This document shows, piece after piece, positions 1 to 9,442 of a stretch of 64,000 bases of DNA. Origin of the DNA: Rhizoclosmatium globosum (taxonomy: Eukaryota > Chytridiomycota > Chytridiomycetes > Chytridiales > Chytriomycetaceae); contig MCGO01000028.1 in assembly GCA_002104985.1 (NCBI GenBank), positions 124,001 through 188,000 of the forward strand, in the 5' to 3' direction. The first letter of the stretch is position 1. Every line of letters starts with the position of its first letter. The notes beneath the pieces were generated by a model that saw nothing but the letters and a program-made list of their open reading frames with translations, had not been told where the DNA came from and did no database searches. A program made the position numbers and the translations under genes.

Positions 1-920
1 ATCCATTTCGTAGCCGAGAGCATTGAATTCTTGAGCTAATTCCGTGTCTGTTGCGAGTGATACATTGATGGCGAGCAGATCAATTGGCTTTGCTCGTCCT
101 TCTGAGATACGAATTTTTGCACTGAATAAGAAAGGGAATTAGTTGTTGTAGGAAGAGAGTGAGTATGGCGGCTCTAATCAGAGTTGGTTCAACATACCGA
201 GTCTTTGCTTGCTGCCAGTGAAAGACATCTTCTCTGCGTTCCCAGTCTCCAAGAGCTTCGCGATCTTGTTCTCGTCGCAGCCGGGCTTGTTCCTGTTCTC
301 TGAGTTGGAGATCAAGTTCGCGTTGATTTCGTAATGCTTTCAGGCGTTCGAGTTCGGTCTGTCAGTTGAAGAGTAAGTTGAAAGGATGTTTTGATTGATT
401 GTTTGAATTTGTTTTTGGAAACTTGAAGTGTTTGCGCAGTTCAAATGCAATGTGAGTTGTACCTCGACTTCGCCCCGCTTTTCCTGGTCTCGTCGGAGTC
501 GGTCTTCCGTTGAAACGCCGTCCTTCATTTCCTTTTCGCGCTTCTTGACCCACACAAACTTTGAGTGGAGCTTTGTGTCTCCAAAGGGATTGTCTGCGTT
601 TGAATAGCCGAGCTGCGCAGCCATTTGTTCTGCAATCTGAGCTTCTTTTTGGACTTGGAGTTCTTGTTTGAGGAGCTAGTAGGATTGTATTGGATTGGAT
701 TGGATTGGATTGGATTGGATTGGATTGGATGTGAGTAGTTGGTTAAATCAAGTGCAAGTACAAGTAGAAGGTAGAAGGTAGTTACCGCCTTGTCCTCCTT
801 CCGTTTTGCTCTCTTTCTGTCTCTTTCCGCATCTGAATCACTACTGCTATCAGACGAGTCGTGTCGCTTGTGCTTCTTCTTCTTGTCCTTGTCTTTCTTC
901 TTCTTCTTGTCTGAACCCAT
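1..920 (-). CDS. CACTIN: Cactin, N-terminal part (runs off the left edge)
   Basis: Cactin is a conserved nuclear protein linked to pre-mRNA splicing. The reading runs leftward from ATG 920-918 through exons 920-786, 675-463, 358-198 and 121-1, and continues off the window. Exon 1 encodes a Lys-rich then Ser/Asp-rich low-complexity head. Exon 2 carries NADNPFGD followed by FVWVKK, the hallmark start of the conserved cactin region. Exon 3 is a charged helix ending FHWQQAK. Exon 4 reads KIRISEGRAKPIDLLA, the best conserved cactin block. All junctions are GT-AG and in phase. An upstream in-frame ATG at 959 would overlap the divergent TyrRS start, so 920 is preferred. The C-terminal cactin domain lies outside the window. 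The identification comes from remembered family motifs and is strong. Confidence 0.9.
683..730. repeat. (GGATT)n pentanucleotide microsatellite in cactin intron 1
   Basis: About eight uninterrupted copies of the unit GGATT (CCAAT-type on the other strand) fill much of the first cactin intron. The array starts about 8 nt from the intron's 3' acceptor on the minus strand. It is a simple sequence repeat, likely length-polymorphic between strains. Confidence 0.9.
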
Positions 921-948
921 TCTTTCGATTCTTTTCTTTTCCAAACAA
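921..948. promoter_or_regulatory. Very short divergent intergenic region between cactin and MSY1
   Basis: Only 28 bp, mostly pyrimidine on the plus strand, separate the ATG of cactin (minus) from the ATG of mitochondrial TyrRS (plus). Any bidirectional promoter must therefore overlap the coding start of one or both genes, or the real transcripts overlap. The spacing is seen directly; the promoter role is inferred. Confidence 0.5.
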
Positions 949-2873
949 ATGCTCTTCAAACGTTTCTACTCCTCATCACCAATTGACACACTTCGATGGA
1001 GAGGGCTTCTGCATCAAGTGACGCGGTAGCATTCTATTAATCATAATTGCATCGTATTGAGCTTATTGATTGAGTACATTGGCACAGACCAACAATCGAT
1101 GCACATCTGTCAAAACAACCAACGTCCGTGTACGCCGGCTTTGATCCAACAGCCCGATCGCTGCACGTTGGAAACCTGCTCACAATTGTTGCTTTGATGC
1201 ACTTTGCAGCCCGTGGTCACTCGCCAATTGCTCTTGTTCGTTTGCTTTGCTTTTCACCTTGTCCCTTCCCTCCTTCACCCTTTCTCTCATTTCGAATGAC
1301 TCACTTTACCACTCCCAATCACATAAAAAAACAACAACAAAACAATCAACTAGATTGGAGGCGCAACAGCTGCCATCGGCGACCCTTCCGGCCGTGCTTC
1401 AGAACGCTCAGTCCTTGCCCGCGACGTTATCATTGACAACTCGTCTGCTATCCGCACACAGCTCTCTTCCCTCTTCAAAAATGCTGTGCATACTATGGCC
1501 CGCCATTCGCATCCTACTTCAGATGCTCTGTTAAATGTGAAAGTGTTGGACAATTACGATTGGTTCCATCGATTCTCTCTCATTGACTTTATGGGTACTG
1601 TCGGCCGATTTGCGCGTGTCTCTCAAATGCTTGCAAAAGAGAGGTAAAATTAAAGTTGTGTTTGTGAGAAAGAGGGGAGAGAAAGGGGAGAGAGAGTTTA
1701 GGAGAACAGGACACACATAATTCTAAACTCACTCACACTTACTCGCAGTGTCAAATCTCGCTTGGAAGCTCCAGACGGTATCTCATTCACGGAATTCACA
1801 TACCAATTACTCCAAGGCTACGACTTTCAATACCTAAACAAAACACACAACGTGTCAGTCCAAATCGGTGGTTCCGATCAATGGGGAAATATCACTTCGG
1901 GAATTGATTTAATTCGAAAGATGCGCGAAGGAGGAGGAGGTGGTGGTGGAGATGTCGAAAATTCAGAGGATGTCGCGTTTGGTCTCACCTTCCCCTTGGT
2001 AACGACTGCTAGTGGAGAAAAGTTTGGAAAAAGTGCTGGAAACGCAATTTGGATGGATCCAGCCATGGTTTCTCCCTTTGACTTTTATCAGGTGTGTATG
2101 CTTCCTTTCTTATTTCCTCTCGTTCCTTACCTCTCTTCCCTCCCTCCCTCTCTTCCCTCCCTTCCTCCCTCCCTCTATTCATCTATTCCCCTATTCCTTC
2201 CGCTATTCCTTCTAACAAACTTGCACACATACAGTTCTTCAGAAGAACTCCAGACTCAGAAGTAGAACGATACCTAAAATACTTTACATTCATGTCAGAA
2301 GAGACCATCGCAGGACTCATGAAGAAGCATCAGGTATGATAACTTCTTTCCACCTTTGCCAACGAATTAAAACTCACCATGTAAAGGAACAACCACATTT
2401 ACACACTCCTCAACGCACCCTCGCCTTTGAAGTAACTCATCTGGTGCATGGAGGTGACTTTCTTTTTTTTTGAATCTATTACCGCAATTACTCATTGTCG
2501 TTAAACAGAGGAATCCGCAAAAAACAGTAAAACGAAATCACACCTTCTGTATGACACGGGTGACCAGTCCACACCACTTCCTACAGCCTCAGAGATTACT
2601 GCTGCGTTCAAGGGTGACGATCGACTCGTGCAGTTATCCCATAACGCTGTTTTGAATGGAACGACTACGTTGCTTCAAGTTGCTGTTCAGTGTGGAAGCT
2701 GTAAATCCATTAGCGCTGCCAAGAAGTTGGTTGCGTCGGGTGGATTGTACATCAACAATGTCAAGGTTGCGAATGGAGATGACGTGCTGTCTGAAAGTGC
2801 TCATACGATGGAAGGGAAGATTGTGCTTGTTCGATCGGGAAAGAGTAAATACACTATCGTGCAACTAATATAA
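949..2873 (+). CDS. MSY1: Mitochondrial tyrosyl-tRNA synthetase
   Basis: Class I aminoacyl-tRNA synthetase that charges mitochondrial tRNA-Tyr. Exons are 949-1025, 1088-1235, 1354-1643, 1749-2091, 2235-2333, 2387-2453 and 2509-2873, all GT-AG and phase-consistent, giving about 462 aa. The N-terminus is short, basic and hydroxylated ([10 protein letters not shown]), as expected of a mitochondrial presequence. VYAGFDPTA with LHVGN is the HIGH-type region. [13 protein letters not shown] and then GGSDQWGN follow, both diagnostic of Tyr[12 protein letters not shown] corresponds to the KMSKS-type loop (KFGKS). The C-terminal 80 residues form an S4-like RNA-binding domain with an [10 protein letters not shown] motif. 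A poly(A)-type AATAAA lies about 10 nt after the stop. The start codon is only 28 bp from the divergent cactin start. Confidence 0.93.
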
Positions 2874-2901
2874 ATTGGTCGAATAAATGTCGTAACTGTA
2901 T

Positions 2902-4254
2902 TTACACATCATTTCCGCTAATTGAACCAGGAGGAGACAAATTACCAACACTTCCCACACCTCCTCCTCCTCCTCCGACCCCAAACCCAGATGGCTTCTT
3001 CAAAACAAAACTTCGTGTGATTCCTCCACTTCCAGCAAGGGCTCCACCACCTCCATTTACCATTGGAACTCCTCCCACAACTACTCCATTACCTCCATTC
3101 GCTTGCTGTTGTTGCTGTTGTTGTTTTCTTTGCCACTCAAATTCTTCATTAATCATTTTGGCCTCCAGTGCCATGGCCGCTGCAGTTCTTGCAGCTATCG
3201 CAGCGGCTCTCCGCTTTGCTTGCGCACTGTTTTGAGAATGTTGCTGATGTTGATGTTGCTGTTGCTGATGTGGGTATTGGTATACTCCCGAAACAGGTGG
3301 TTTCCCTCCTGACATATCCACAGCACTGTCTGGTGTCCCCACGGTATTAAACAGTGTGAACGTTGACGCTGAAGTAGGTGTTGTAGCCGTAGGCATGCGA
3401 GGCGGAGGTAGAGTAACTATTGGAGCAACAGCTGAAGTCGAAACAGTGGGAATTCCGCTACGATCCAAAACGACAACATGGTTCTGTCCACCGCGATTGT
3501 CCCATACTTCATATGCATAGCCTTCGTTCCCAAGCAAACATTTGACGGCAAATTCAACAGTGACGACAGTTCTTTTCCGTGGAGCACTGGTGGAGAGAGT
3601 CAATGAATCCATTCGTGGTGGCAAGTCGCTGCTGCGTCCGTCCACCAAAGGAACACCCATTTCAACTCGGAAACGATCCACTCCGTCAAGTGCAGTCACA
3701 AATATTCCGACTTCTGTCCAATGGAGCGTTTTCCATGCGTCCGTAGTGTATACGCATTGCACTCGCTTCACAAAATGCAGATTTCGTACAAGTATAGTCA
3801 GGAGGAGAGACGCTCGAGTGTATGTGGAAGCTGATTGAGATACACAAATGGATTCAAGCGCGATATTGGAAGAAGGTGCAAGAATTTGAGGGGAAAAGGG
3901 GGACGGTGTGGTTTTTGAAAGAATAGACCAAACGTGCAGTGGATTTGGTTTGGCGGGGACTTGTTGATGTTTTTGTTGGTTGAGAGATGTGGAAGATGAC
4001 GAAGGCGATGTTGCAGATGAAGAGCAGGGTGACGAAGAGGACGGGACGATGGGAGGTTTGTCGATAAGATGAAAGAGTTCATTTGATGAGTCAAGTTCCG
4101 TAGCATTCAGGGCAGGAGAGGAACAGTTTGGAGCCAAAGATGATGTGGAAGGAAATGGTGATATAGCAGGAGAAGAAGACAACGATGAACCGGATGGAGA
4201 AGAAGATAGGACTGAATATTTTTCTAATAAATGCAGTGCGGTTTTAGTGTACAT
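2902..4254 (-). CDS. CBM21-domain protein, probable glycogen-targeting PP1 regulatory subunit type
   Basis: A single-exon reading frame of about 450 aa from ATG 4254-4252; the frame stays open upstream to about 4296 without another ATG. The middle (about residues 130-270) matches the CBM21 fold: LVRNLHFVKRVQCVYTTD, then a W-threonine strand, then VEFAVKCLLGNEG and YEVWDNRGGQNH, the WDNN-xGxNY signature. CBM21 domains bind glycogen or starch and in fungi usually sit in GAC1/PPP1R3-like protein phosphatase 1 targeting subunits. A clear RVxF phosphatase-docking motif is not visible, so PP1 binding is unproven. The N-terminal third is Ser/Pro-rich and the C-terminal third is Gln-, His- and Gly-rich low complexity (Q8-type and G-runs). 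It converges with MSY1, leaving 28 bp between the stops. Confidence 0.78.
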   Translation of the reverse strand: MYTKTALHLLEKYSVLSSSPSGSSLSSSPAISPFPSTSSLAPNCSSPALNATELDSSNELFHLIDKPPIVPSSSSPCSSSATSPSSSSTSLNQQKHQQVPAKPNPLHVWSILSKTTPSPFSPQILAPSSNIALESICVSQSASTYTRASLLLTILVRNLHFVKRVQCVYTTDAWKTLHWTEVGIFVTALDGVDRFRVEMGVPLVDGRSSDLPPRMDSLTLSTSAPRKRTVVTVEFAVKCLLGNEGYAYEVWDNRGGQNHVVVLDRSGIPTVSTSAVAPIVTLPPPRMPTATTPTSASTFTLFNTVGTPDSAVDMSGGKPPVSGVYQYPHQQQQHQHQQHSQNSAQAKRRAAAIAARTAAAMALEAKMINEEFEWQRKQQQQQQQANGGNGVVVGGVPMVNGGGGALAGSGGITRSFVLKKPSGFGVGGGGGGVGSVGNLSPPGSISGNDV

Positions 4255-4642
4255 GTTGTCTTGGAGCTTCTGTTGAATCCCATGTCTTGGTTGCAATCGT
4301 TCAAGTTCGTTGATATTTATCGACTATGTCGTCAATGACGCTCGTTCCTCGCAATATATTGATTGGTCATGTCTGTTGGCGTCATTGTCCATAGCACCAT
4401 TCAATTACGCATCCCCTTCTGCGCAATTACGCATTGCTTTCCCTCCTCGCCTTGCCTCGCCTCTTTTCACTTCACTCATTCCTTTCCCTCGACTATATCT
4501 TTTGCTTCGCTCACTGAAATAAAGAAAAAGTGTACCTGCAAGGAGAATGGAAAGAGGTGTTTCTTCAGGGGTATACACACACACATGTTCCAAAACCTTA
4601 TTGAACTGAATGCCCTGTTTTATATATATATAAAATTGGTCA

Positions 4643-5428
4643 TCATTCCTTCTTGTTGCTGTTGAGATTATAATCCCAACTCACTTTGAGGGAAGTTCTG
4701 CTCCAATCTCGTTTAAGGAACACTTGTTTTGGAGACGGAGGCGGGGAAGAGTCGTCAATAGAAGAAATGGAAGAAGAGCGAGAATGACTCAGGTCGTCTT
4801 GGTCGACGCGCTTGGCCGTGTCTTTTCTGAGTCTGGCTGAGGGCGTGCGACTGAGAGGGGCGTGGTTCAGGCCGAGCGAGAGAAGTGGCGATGGCGGGCG
4901 CATATCACGGACCTGTGTTTGTTGGTTTGTTTGTTTGTTGGTTGGTTGGTTGGTTGTGTGTTGGCAGACAAGGAATACAACAAATCATCAACAACAACAA
5001 CAACAACGCACCGGAGACGAGTGGCGGTAGTGGCGCGATGGACCACCTTTTGAAACAGCGACGCGTAAGATGGGCTTGAGCTGCTTTGCTGGTGCTGAGT
5101 GCGAGTGCGAGTGTGCGAGGGAAAGCGTTGGCTCTGATTGGGCTGAAGTGGAAAGAGGAACTCCGACAATGCCTTGACTGCCTCCTGTTCCTGTTCCTGT
5201 TCCTGTTCCTGCTCCTGCTCCTGTTGTAGGAACACACACAATCGATGATGTTGATGCCCTACGCGTGCCGCTACTAGGAAAGTAGAGCTCCAAGTTGGGT
5301 GCTGTGACCACTGCGTTCTGCTGTCCATGCCCGCCGCCCTGGTTCGCGCTGCCTCCACCACTTCCAAGGTTAAGCACACGCCTGAGTCCGGTGGCCGATG
5401 ACGCCGCCATACTGCTCACTGGAACCAT
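4643..5428 (-). CDS. Ser/Pro-rich low-complexity protein, unknown function
   Basis: Two exons (5428-5012 and 4912-4643) joined by a 99-nt GT-AG intron in phase 0 give about 228 aa. I do not recognise a family. Visible features are an alternating Gly/Thr run (GAGAGTGTGTG), Ser-rich blocks with several SP and SPxP sites, a KPILRV segment, and a conserved-looking C-terminus with two tryptophans (KRDWSRTSLKVSW). It is probably intrinsically disordered and phosphorylated. The intron is almost entirely GTTT/GGTT repeats on the plus strand. It is divergent from the methyltransferase gene that starts at 5580, with 151 bp between the starts. The start was chosen as the first ATG of the long open exon. 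Confidence 0.6.
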
Positions 5429-5579
5429 TGCGCGGAAAAGTTGAAGTGAAGATTCTGGGAGGAAATGCTTTGCTCACATTCCAACAATGGAGAATCGGGC
5501 TTTGTTCGACAAGAATGCAAGGGGTTCCTTCCTCTGTCACTAATCTATTCATTATGATTTACTTTAAAAGATCAAAGAA

Positions 5580-6467
5580 ATGTCGAAGTTGATACAAACG
5601 TTAACAATATCGGGTCAACAGATTCAGTTGGCTGAAGATATTGTTGACAAGAATGTTGATTTAGTTGGATTCATCGCCGGGAAGGCTTGGCCCGCTGCGA
5701 ATGTCCTCAGCGAGTACCTGTTGTGGCGGTTCACGCACCAGCCCCCTCGAACGCCCTTTCGCATGCTTGAACTTGGTGCTGGCACAGGCGCAACATCGCT
5801 CTTTGCCGGCAAGGCAGTCCCGCCACTCACTGAAATCTTTGTGAGCGACCTTGACGTTGCTGTTCCGTTGATCGCACACAACATTCAGCTGAACTATCCT
5901 GATTCTGCTAATATCCTGACTCCTCTTGCTCTTGACTGGACTCAACATGCTCAAACGGCGGCTTGGCTTGCATCCCTGCCTCCGCGACACAACAACAACA
6001 ACAACAACAAACCCCCCATCGACTTTGTCTTTGCTTCTGACGTTGTCTACTTTCCTGAACTATTTGATCCCTTAATTCAAACTCTAGTGGTCCTTGCCTC
6101 TCCTCCTCCATCACCTTCTCTTCCTCTTTCCACTACTTCTCCATTGGCAGCACCCACTCCAACCACAACTCCCCTGCAACCTACACCCGAAACAATCCAT
6201 GAATCTTACACACAACCCGAAATTCTTCTCGTTTGTCGTATCCGCCAGCTCGAAAAAGAACTCCCATTTTATACAAAACTTGGCAAATATTTCCACCTGC
6301 AACCACTTGCAGATGAGGAATGGGATAATGGTCGCTTTTGGTCGACATACCGTGGAGAATATGTTATGTTCCGGTGTGTCTTGCGGTCACAGCCCTTGGA
6401 TTCGGAAGGAAGTGATGATTTTGAGACCATGCTGCTCATGAATGCAGATGCGGATTTGTTTGATTAA
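5580..6467 (+). CDS. METTL21-like (family 16) protein-lysine methyltransferase
   Basis: An intronless frame of 295 aa. The seven-beta-strand SAM-dependent methyltransferase core is clear. An upstream GKAWPAANVLSEYL segment matches the W-P-A/G-xxL preamble of METTL21-type enzymes. Motif I is LELGAGTGATSL (about residue 62), the acidic strand-2 loop is VSDLD, and the post-core motif is FVFASDVVYFPELFDPL with the family DxxY (DVVY). FWSTYRGEYVMFRC closes the fold. A Ser/Pro/Thr-rich insertion of about 45 residues (6090-6210) and an Asn run interrupt the C-terminal half. METTL21 proteins methylate lysines on chaperones, translation factors and similar substrates; the substrate here cannot be told. 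It converges with the aminotransferase at 6572, 104 bp between stops. Confidence 0.85.
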   Translation: MSKLIQTLTISGQQIQLAEDIVDKNVDLVGFIAGKAWPAANVLSEYLLWRFTHQPPRTPFRMLELGAGTGATSLFAGKAVPPLTEIFVSDLDVAVPLIAHNIQLNYPDSANILTPLALDWTQHAQTAAWLASLPPRHNNNNNNKPPIDFVFASDVVYFPELFDPLIQTLVVLASPPPSPSLPLSTTSPLAAPTPTTTPLQPTPETIHESYTQPEILLVCRIRQLEKELPFYTKLGKYFHLQPLADEEWDNGRFWSTYRGEYVMFRCVLRSQPLDSEGSDDFETMLLMNADADLFD

Positions 6468-6571
6468 AGGTTTAAATATGAAGGAGAGGATCTATTATCA
6501 TCGTTTTTGATGATGAATTGTCCTGGACAAATATATATTAAATGTAATTGTTTTATTGCATTGAAAGTCAA

Positions 6572-8460
6572 TTAATGATTGTACCCAATCTTCTTCAACA
6601 ACCTCTCCAAACCATCCAACCCTTTCTCCAACTCGTCCATAGGAGGACCAAATGACAATCGTACAAATCCTTGGTAAGGAGAAGCAGCCAAATCACGTCT
6701 CTTTCCAGGGTTGATATCGAAAAAGATTCCTGGAACGCAAATCATCTTCTCATCCAAACAGGCTTCAAAGAAGGTAAGGCCGTTGCTGTATGGCTAAATT
6801 GATTTGCAATCTCATTAGCAACTCATAGATTAAAGGCGGCCGCGTCTCACCTCAGGCAAATGAGACAAGTCCAACCAAATGTAGAAAGTCGCCTTTGGTG
6901 GAACAACAACTGGCATGTTCAAGGCAGCCAAACGGTCCAGAACATATTGCCTCTTCATACCAAAGTGCTTTTGCAAGGCAACAGCGTCCTGGTGAGCACG
7001 AGATGGCTCTAACAACGGAATAGCAGCTTGCTGAAGTGGATGGTTGGCACCACCTTCCAAGAAACTACCACTAGACGCCATCGAGGAAATGTACTCCTTG
7101 GGGCCAATAATCCAACAGACTCTCCATCCTGGCATTCGGAAGTTCTATGTGCAACATCAAATAATTAGTCAATACCAATTTGGGAAAACCAATATGTTTC
7201 GTTACCTTGGTCATTCCATCCAAAATCAAGATTGGATCAACATTCACATCGTCAATGTATTCCGCTGAGGAAATGGATTTTCCAGGCTCGTCTGGGTGCG
7301 TGTAAATGTAACTTGAGTAGAATTCGTCGAGAACCATGGTTGTCTTGGTTGTACGAGCGATATCAACCCATTCCTTCAACTCATCACCTTCAATAAGTTG
7401 ACCAGTTGGATTTGATGGGTTTGATGCAACAACAACGCCAAGACCTATTTTTTGCAGTTTTTTGATTAGTCATGTTCAAAGATAAGGACAAATCAATTAT
7501 ACCTCGATCATGAATTTCTTTATAAAGACGTCTTGGAGTGATGTGGTAGTTTGTATCTTTATCCAAAGGCGTTGGAATCGGCACGAATCTCTTAAAGATG
7601 GTCAACAAGGCCTCATATGCAGCTAGTACAAGGAAATTAGACATGTTTTTCTAACAGCACCCTAAAACTAAATACTCAACTATATTCGGGCAAGAAGAAA
7701 CCAACGTTGGCATCTCCAATAGACGCAGCCATGCGGGTCAATCCAGCACGACCACCCGGAACAATACAAACGTTCTCCCAAGTGTACTTTGACTCCTTTC
7801 CTTCTCTGTATCGAACATTGTACAAGTTGGCAACAGCCTCTCTAAGAGTTTTTAATCCAGCAACTGGAGCATACTAAATGAATTAAGCATTAGTAACTGT
7901 CCAATTTGGAGGATGGTTCTATGAGTGTGGCAAGACACAAATAACGGTCCACCTTATCCCTTAAATCACCTACAACCAGAACGTTTCATTACCTCGAATT
8001 CATCAGGCTGCAACACAAGTCTAGTAGGTCTCTCAGGGGCGTCTGGGATGTGACCAACTTCAGGAGCACCTTGACCAAAGTTTCCCCAACTTTTATCGCC
8101 GTACTTCCATCCTTTGGCGACAGCACGATCCATGACGTAGATGACTCCAGTGGTTGGTGGGTGCTCGAATCCAGGTGTTCCAATGTCTTCTGGCTTCGGG
8201 GTGTGTGCAGGTGAAGCCTTTGGAGTGTTATAGCCCTTCTCATATAAGTTGGTAGCTGGAAACACTGGACGGATTGGATTTGGAACAGATTGGTTTCCTT
8301 TGGCTGTACGGAGATGCCTATTCGTTGCAGTAAGGTCAGAACCAAGCAGCTTATTAAGGGTCAATATGATCACTTACTGATGAGCCTCGTATTCAGACTC
8401 CTTATTCTTGTACTCAGAGGCCTTCTTGTCTCCAAATCGGTCCAGCAACTTCTTGAGCAT
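6572..8460 (-). CDS. Class I/II PLP-dependent aminotransferase, copy 1
   Basis: Seven exons (8460-8378, 8317-7993, 7873-7681, 7622-7503, 7444-7206, 7144-6851, 6793-6572) give about 491 aa. The fold-type I signature is complete: SNPSNPTGQ for PLP phosphate and substrate contacts, LDEFYSSY with the cofactor-stacking Asp/Tyr, DGMTKNFRMPGWR with the Schiff-base lysine split across exons 5 and 6, and GFVRLSFG with the carboxylate-binding Arg. Substrate specificity cannot be read from sequence. Copies 2 and 3 (21772 and 23880) are close paralogs from TPGFEHPPTTGVIYVMDRA onward, but this N-terminus is different (MLKKLLDRFGDKK, plus an insertion rich in P and N before PEDIGTPGFEH). The introns sit at the same positions as in copy 2. 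Confidence 0.9.
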
Positions 8461-8591
8461 GGTTGATTTTTGTTTGCTATTTTTCCGACAATGCAGAAAC
8501 AGTAAGGCTTGCCGACCTTTCGGACCAGCCGGAATCCACCTTGGAAAGAACCCTTATTCCATCTCCTTCCCTTTCTCAAAATTGGAGGCAA

Positions 8592-9106
8592 AGCGTAGAG
8601 AAAGATGAGCAGCGAAAGGAGAAGAAGAAAGGAAAAAGTGGCCATGTTGAAAGAGAATGAAACGTAATATCACCACGGTGATGCTCTTGAAGGGTGTGCA
8701 CCTGATGCAACCAAGCACGCCACCAAAACGCAACAATCACACAATTTAGCATGCGCCATAGTGCAGTAATTCTAGTGAGAATAATACAATATATGATAAT
8801 TCTCTGGTATGTGGTCCCTCTTTCTCTCCCTTCTTCCCCTCTTTCTCTCCCATAAACTTCAAACAAAAATGACGATTCCCAAGACCGCCGAACCCGACCA
8901 ATACGAAGAAACTCAAGATTGGCGAGCCGCTGCTGCCGCTGAAAAGCCAAAGAAGCGCGAATCCGACTATGCTGAAGCACACAAGTATGTTCTTGGTTCT
9001 TGCCGTGATCACCTTTCCTGATCGATCCTAGGTACCTGCGATCGGCAAAGGGCCACAGTCGCTACTCCATCATTGGTTCGAGATACTCTCTCGTTCCATC
9101 GTTGGG
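8592..9106 (+). pseudogene. Duplicated promoter plus 5' end of aminotransferase copy 2, truncated
   Basis: This segment is a near copy of 21546-22006. It contains the upstream region, a complete first exon (ATG at 8869, exon to 8984), the first intron and acceptor (exon 2 from 9032), and about 75 nt of exon 2. From the ATG to the break I see no difference from copy 2. The noncoding upstream part differs by small indels: about 35-40 nt are present here and missing at 21640, and the reverse holds elsewhere. Homology stops after GTTGGG at 9106, where a dispersed repeat starts. No downstream exons follow, so it cannot encode the enzyme. A short spliced product could still be transcribed, because the promoter region was copied too. 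Confidence 0.88.
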
Positions 9107-9401
9107 AGATCTATATACAACTACGTACGCTCATAAAAGAAAGATACCAAATTATAGTTATAATATCAGAACTTAAGATAGAAACGCGAAAACAATAAGA
9201 TACTTATAAGACTCAACCAGTGAGGCGCCAGTTTTGGACATTGTCAAGAGGGAAGCTGTGTAGCCTCCATTCAAGAAGGATAGCGCCCAGTACGTGGAGC
9301 AAACTACCGACGATGGATAACAGCTGCCGAAGCAGGGCGATCCATCCCCGCCCACGTGTGAGCCTGTGTCAAAACTGGCGGGTCAAAGAAGCATCCTCCT
9401 T
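9107..9401. repeat. Dispersed repeat family, copy A (truncated)
   Basis: About 295 bp closely similar to the first half of the longer copies at 42036 and 45597. It covers the block from ATATCAGAACTT through the conserved core TGCCGAAGCAGGGCGATCC to AAGAAGCATC. Its left end has lost about 50 nt relative to the other copies, and its right half (the CACACGCGGTC part onward) is missing. It abuts the truncated aminotransferase fragment on the left and decayed ORFs on the right, so it sits at or created the breakpoint. No long ORF, terminal inverted repeats or clear target-site duplication are visible; the class is unknown. Confidence 0.8.
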
Positions 9402-9442
9402 AGTTGATCCCCTTATCCCCTTCATCCCTACTCCTTCCCAAT

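Noticed and set aside
5580..5990. Long minus-strand frames opposite the methyltransferase (for example 5661-5990)
   Set aside because: They are antisense shadows of a well-supported methyltransferase reading frame and have no recognisable domain.
9107..9401. Conserved ~60-codon minus-strand frame present in all three repeat copies
   Set aside because: Its conservation follows from DNA identity of the repeat. It has no good start context or domain and fails to extend beyond the core.
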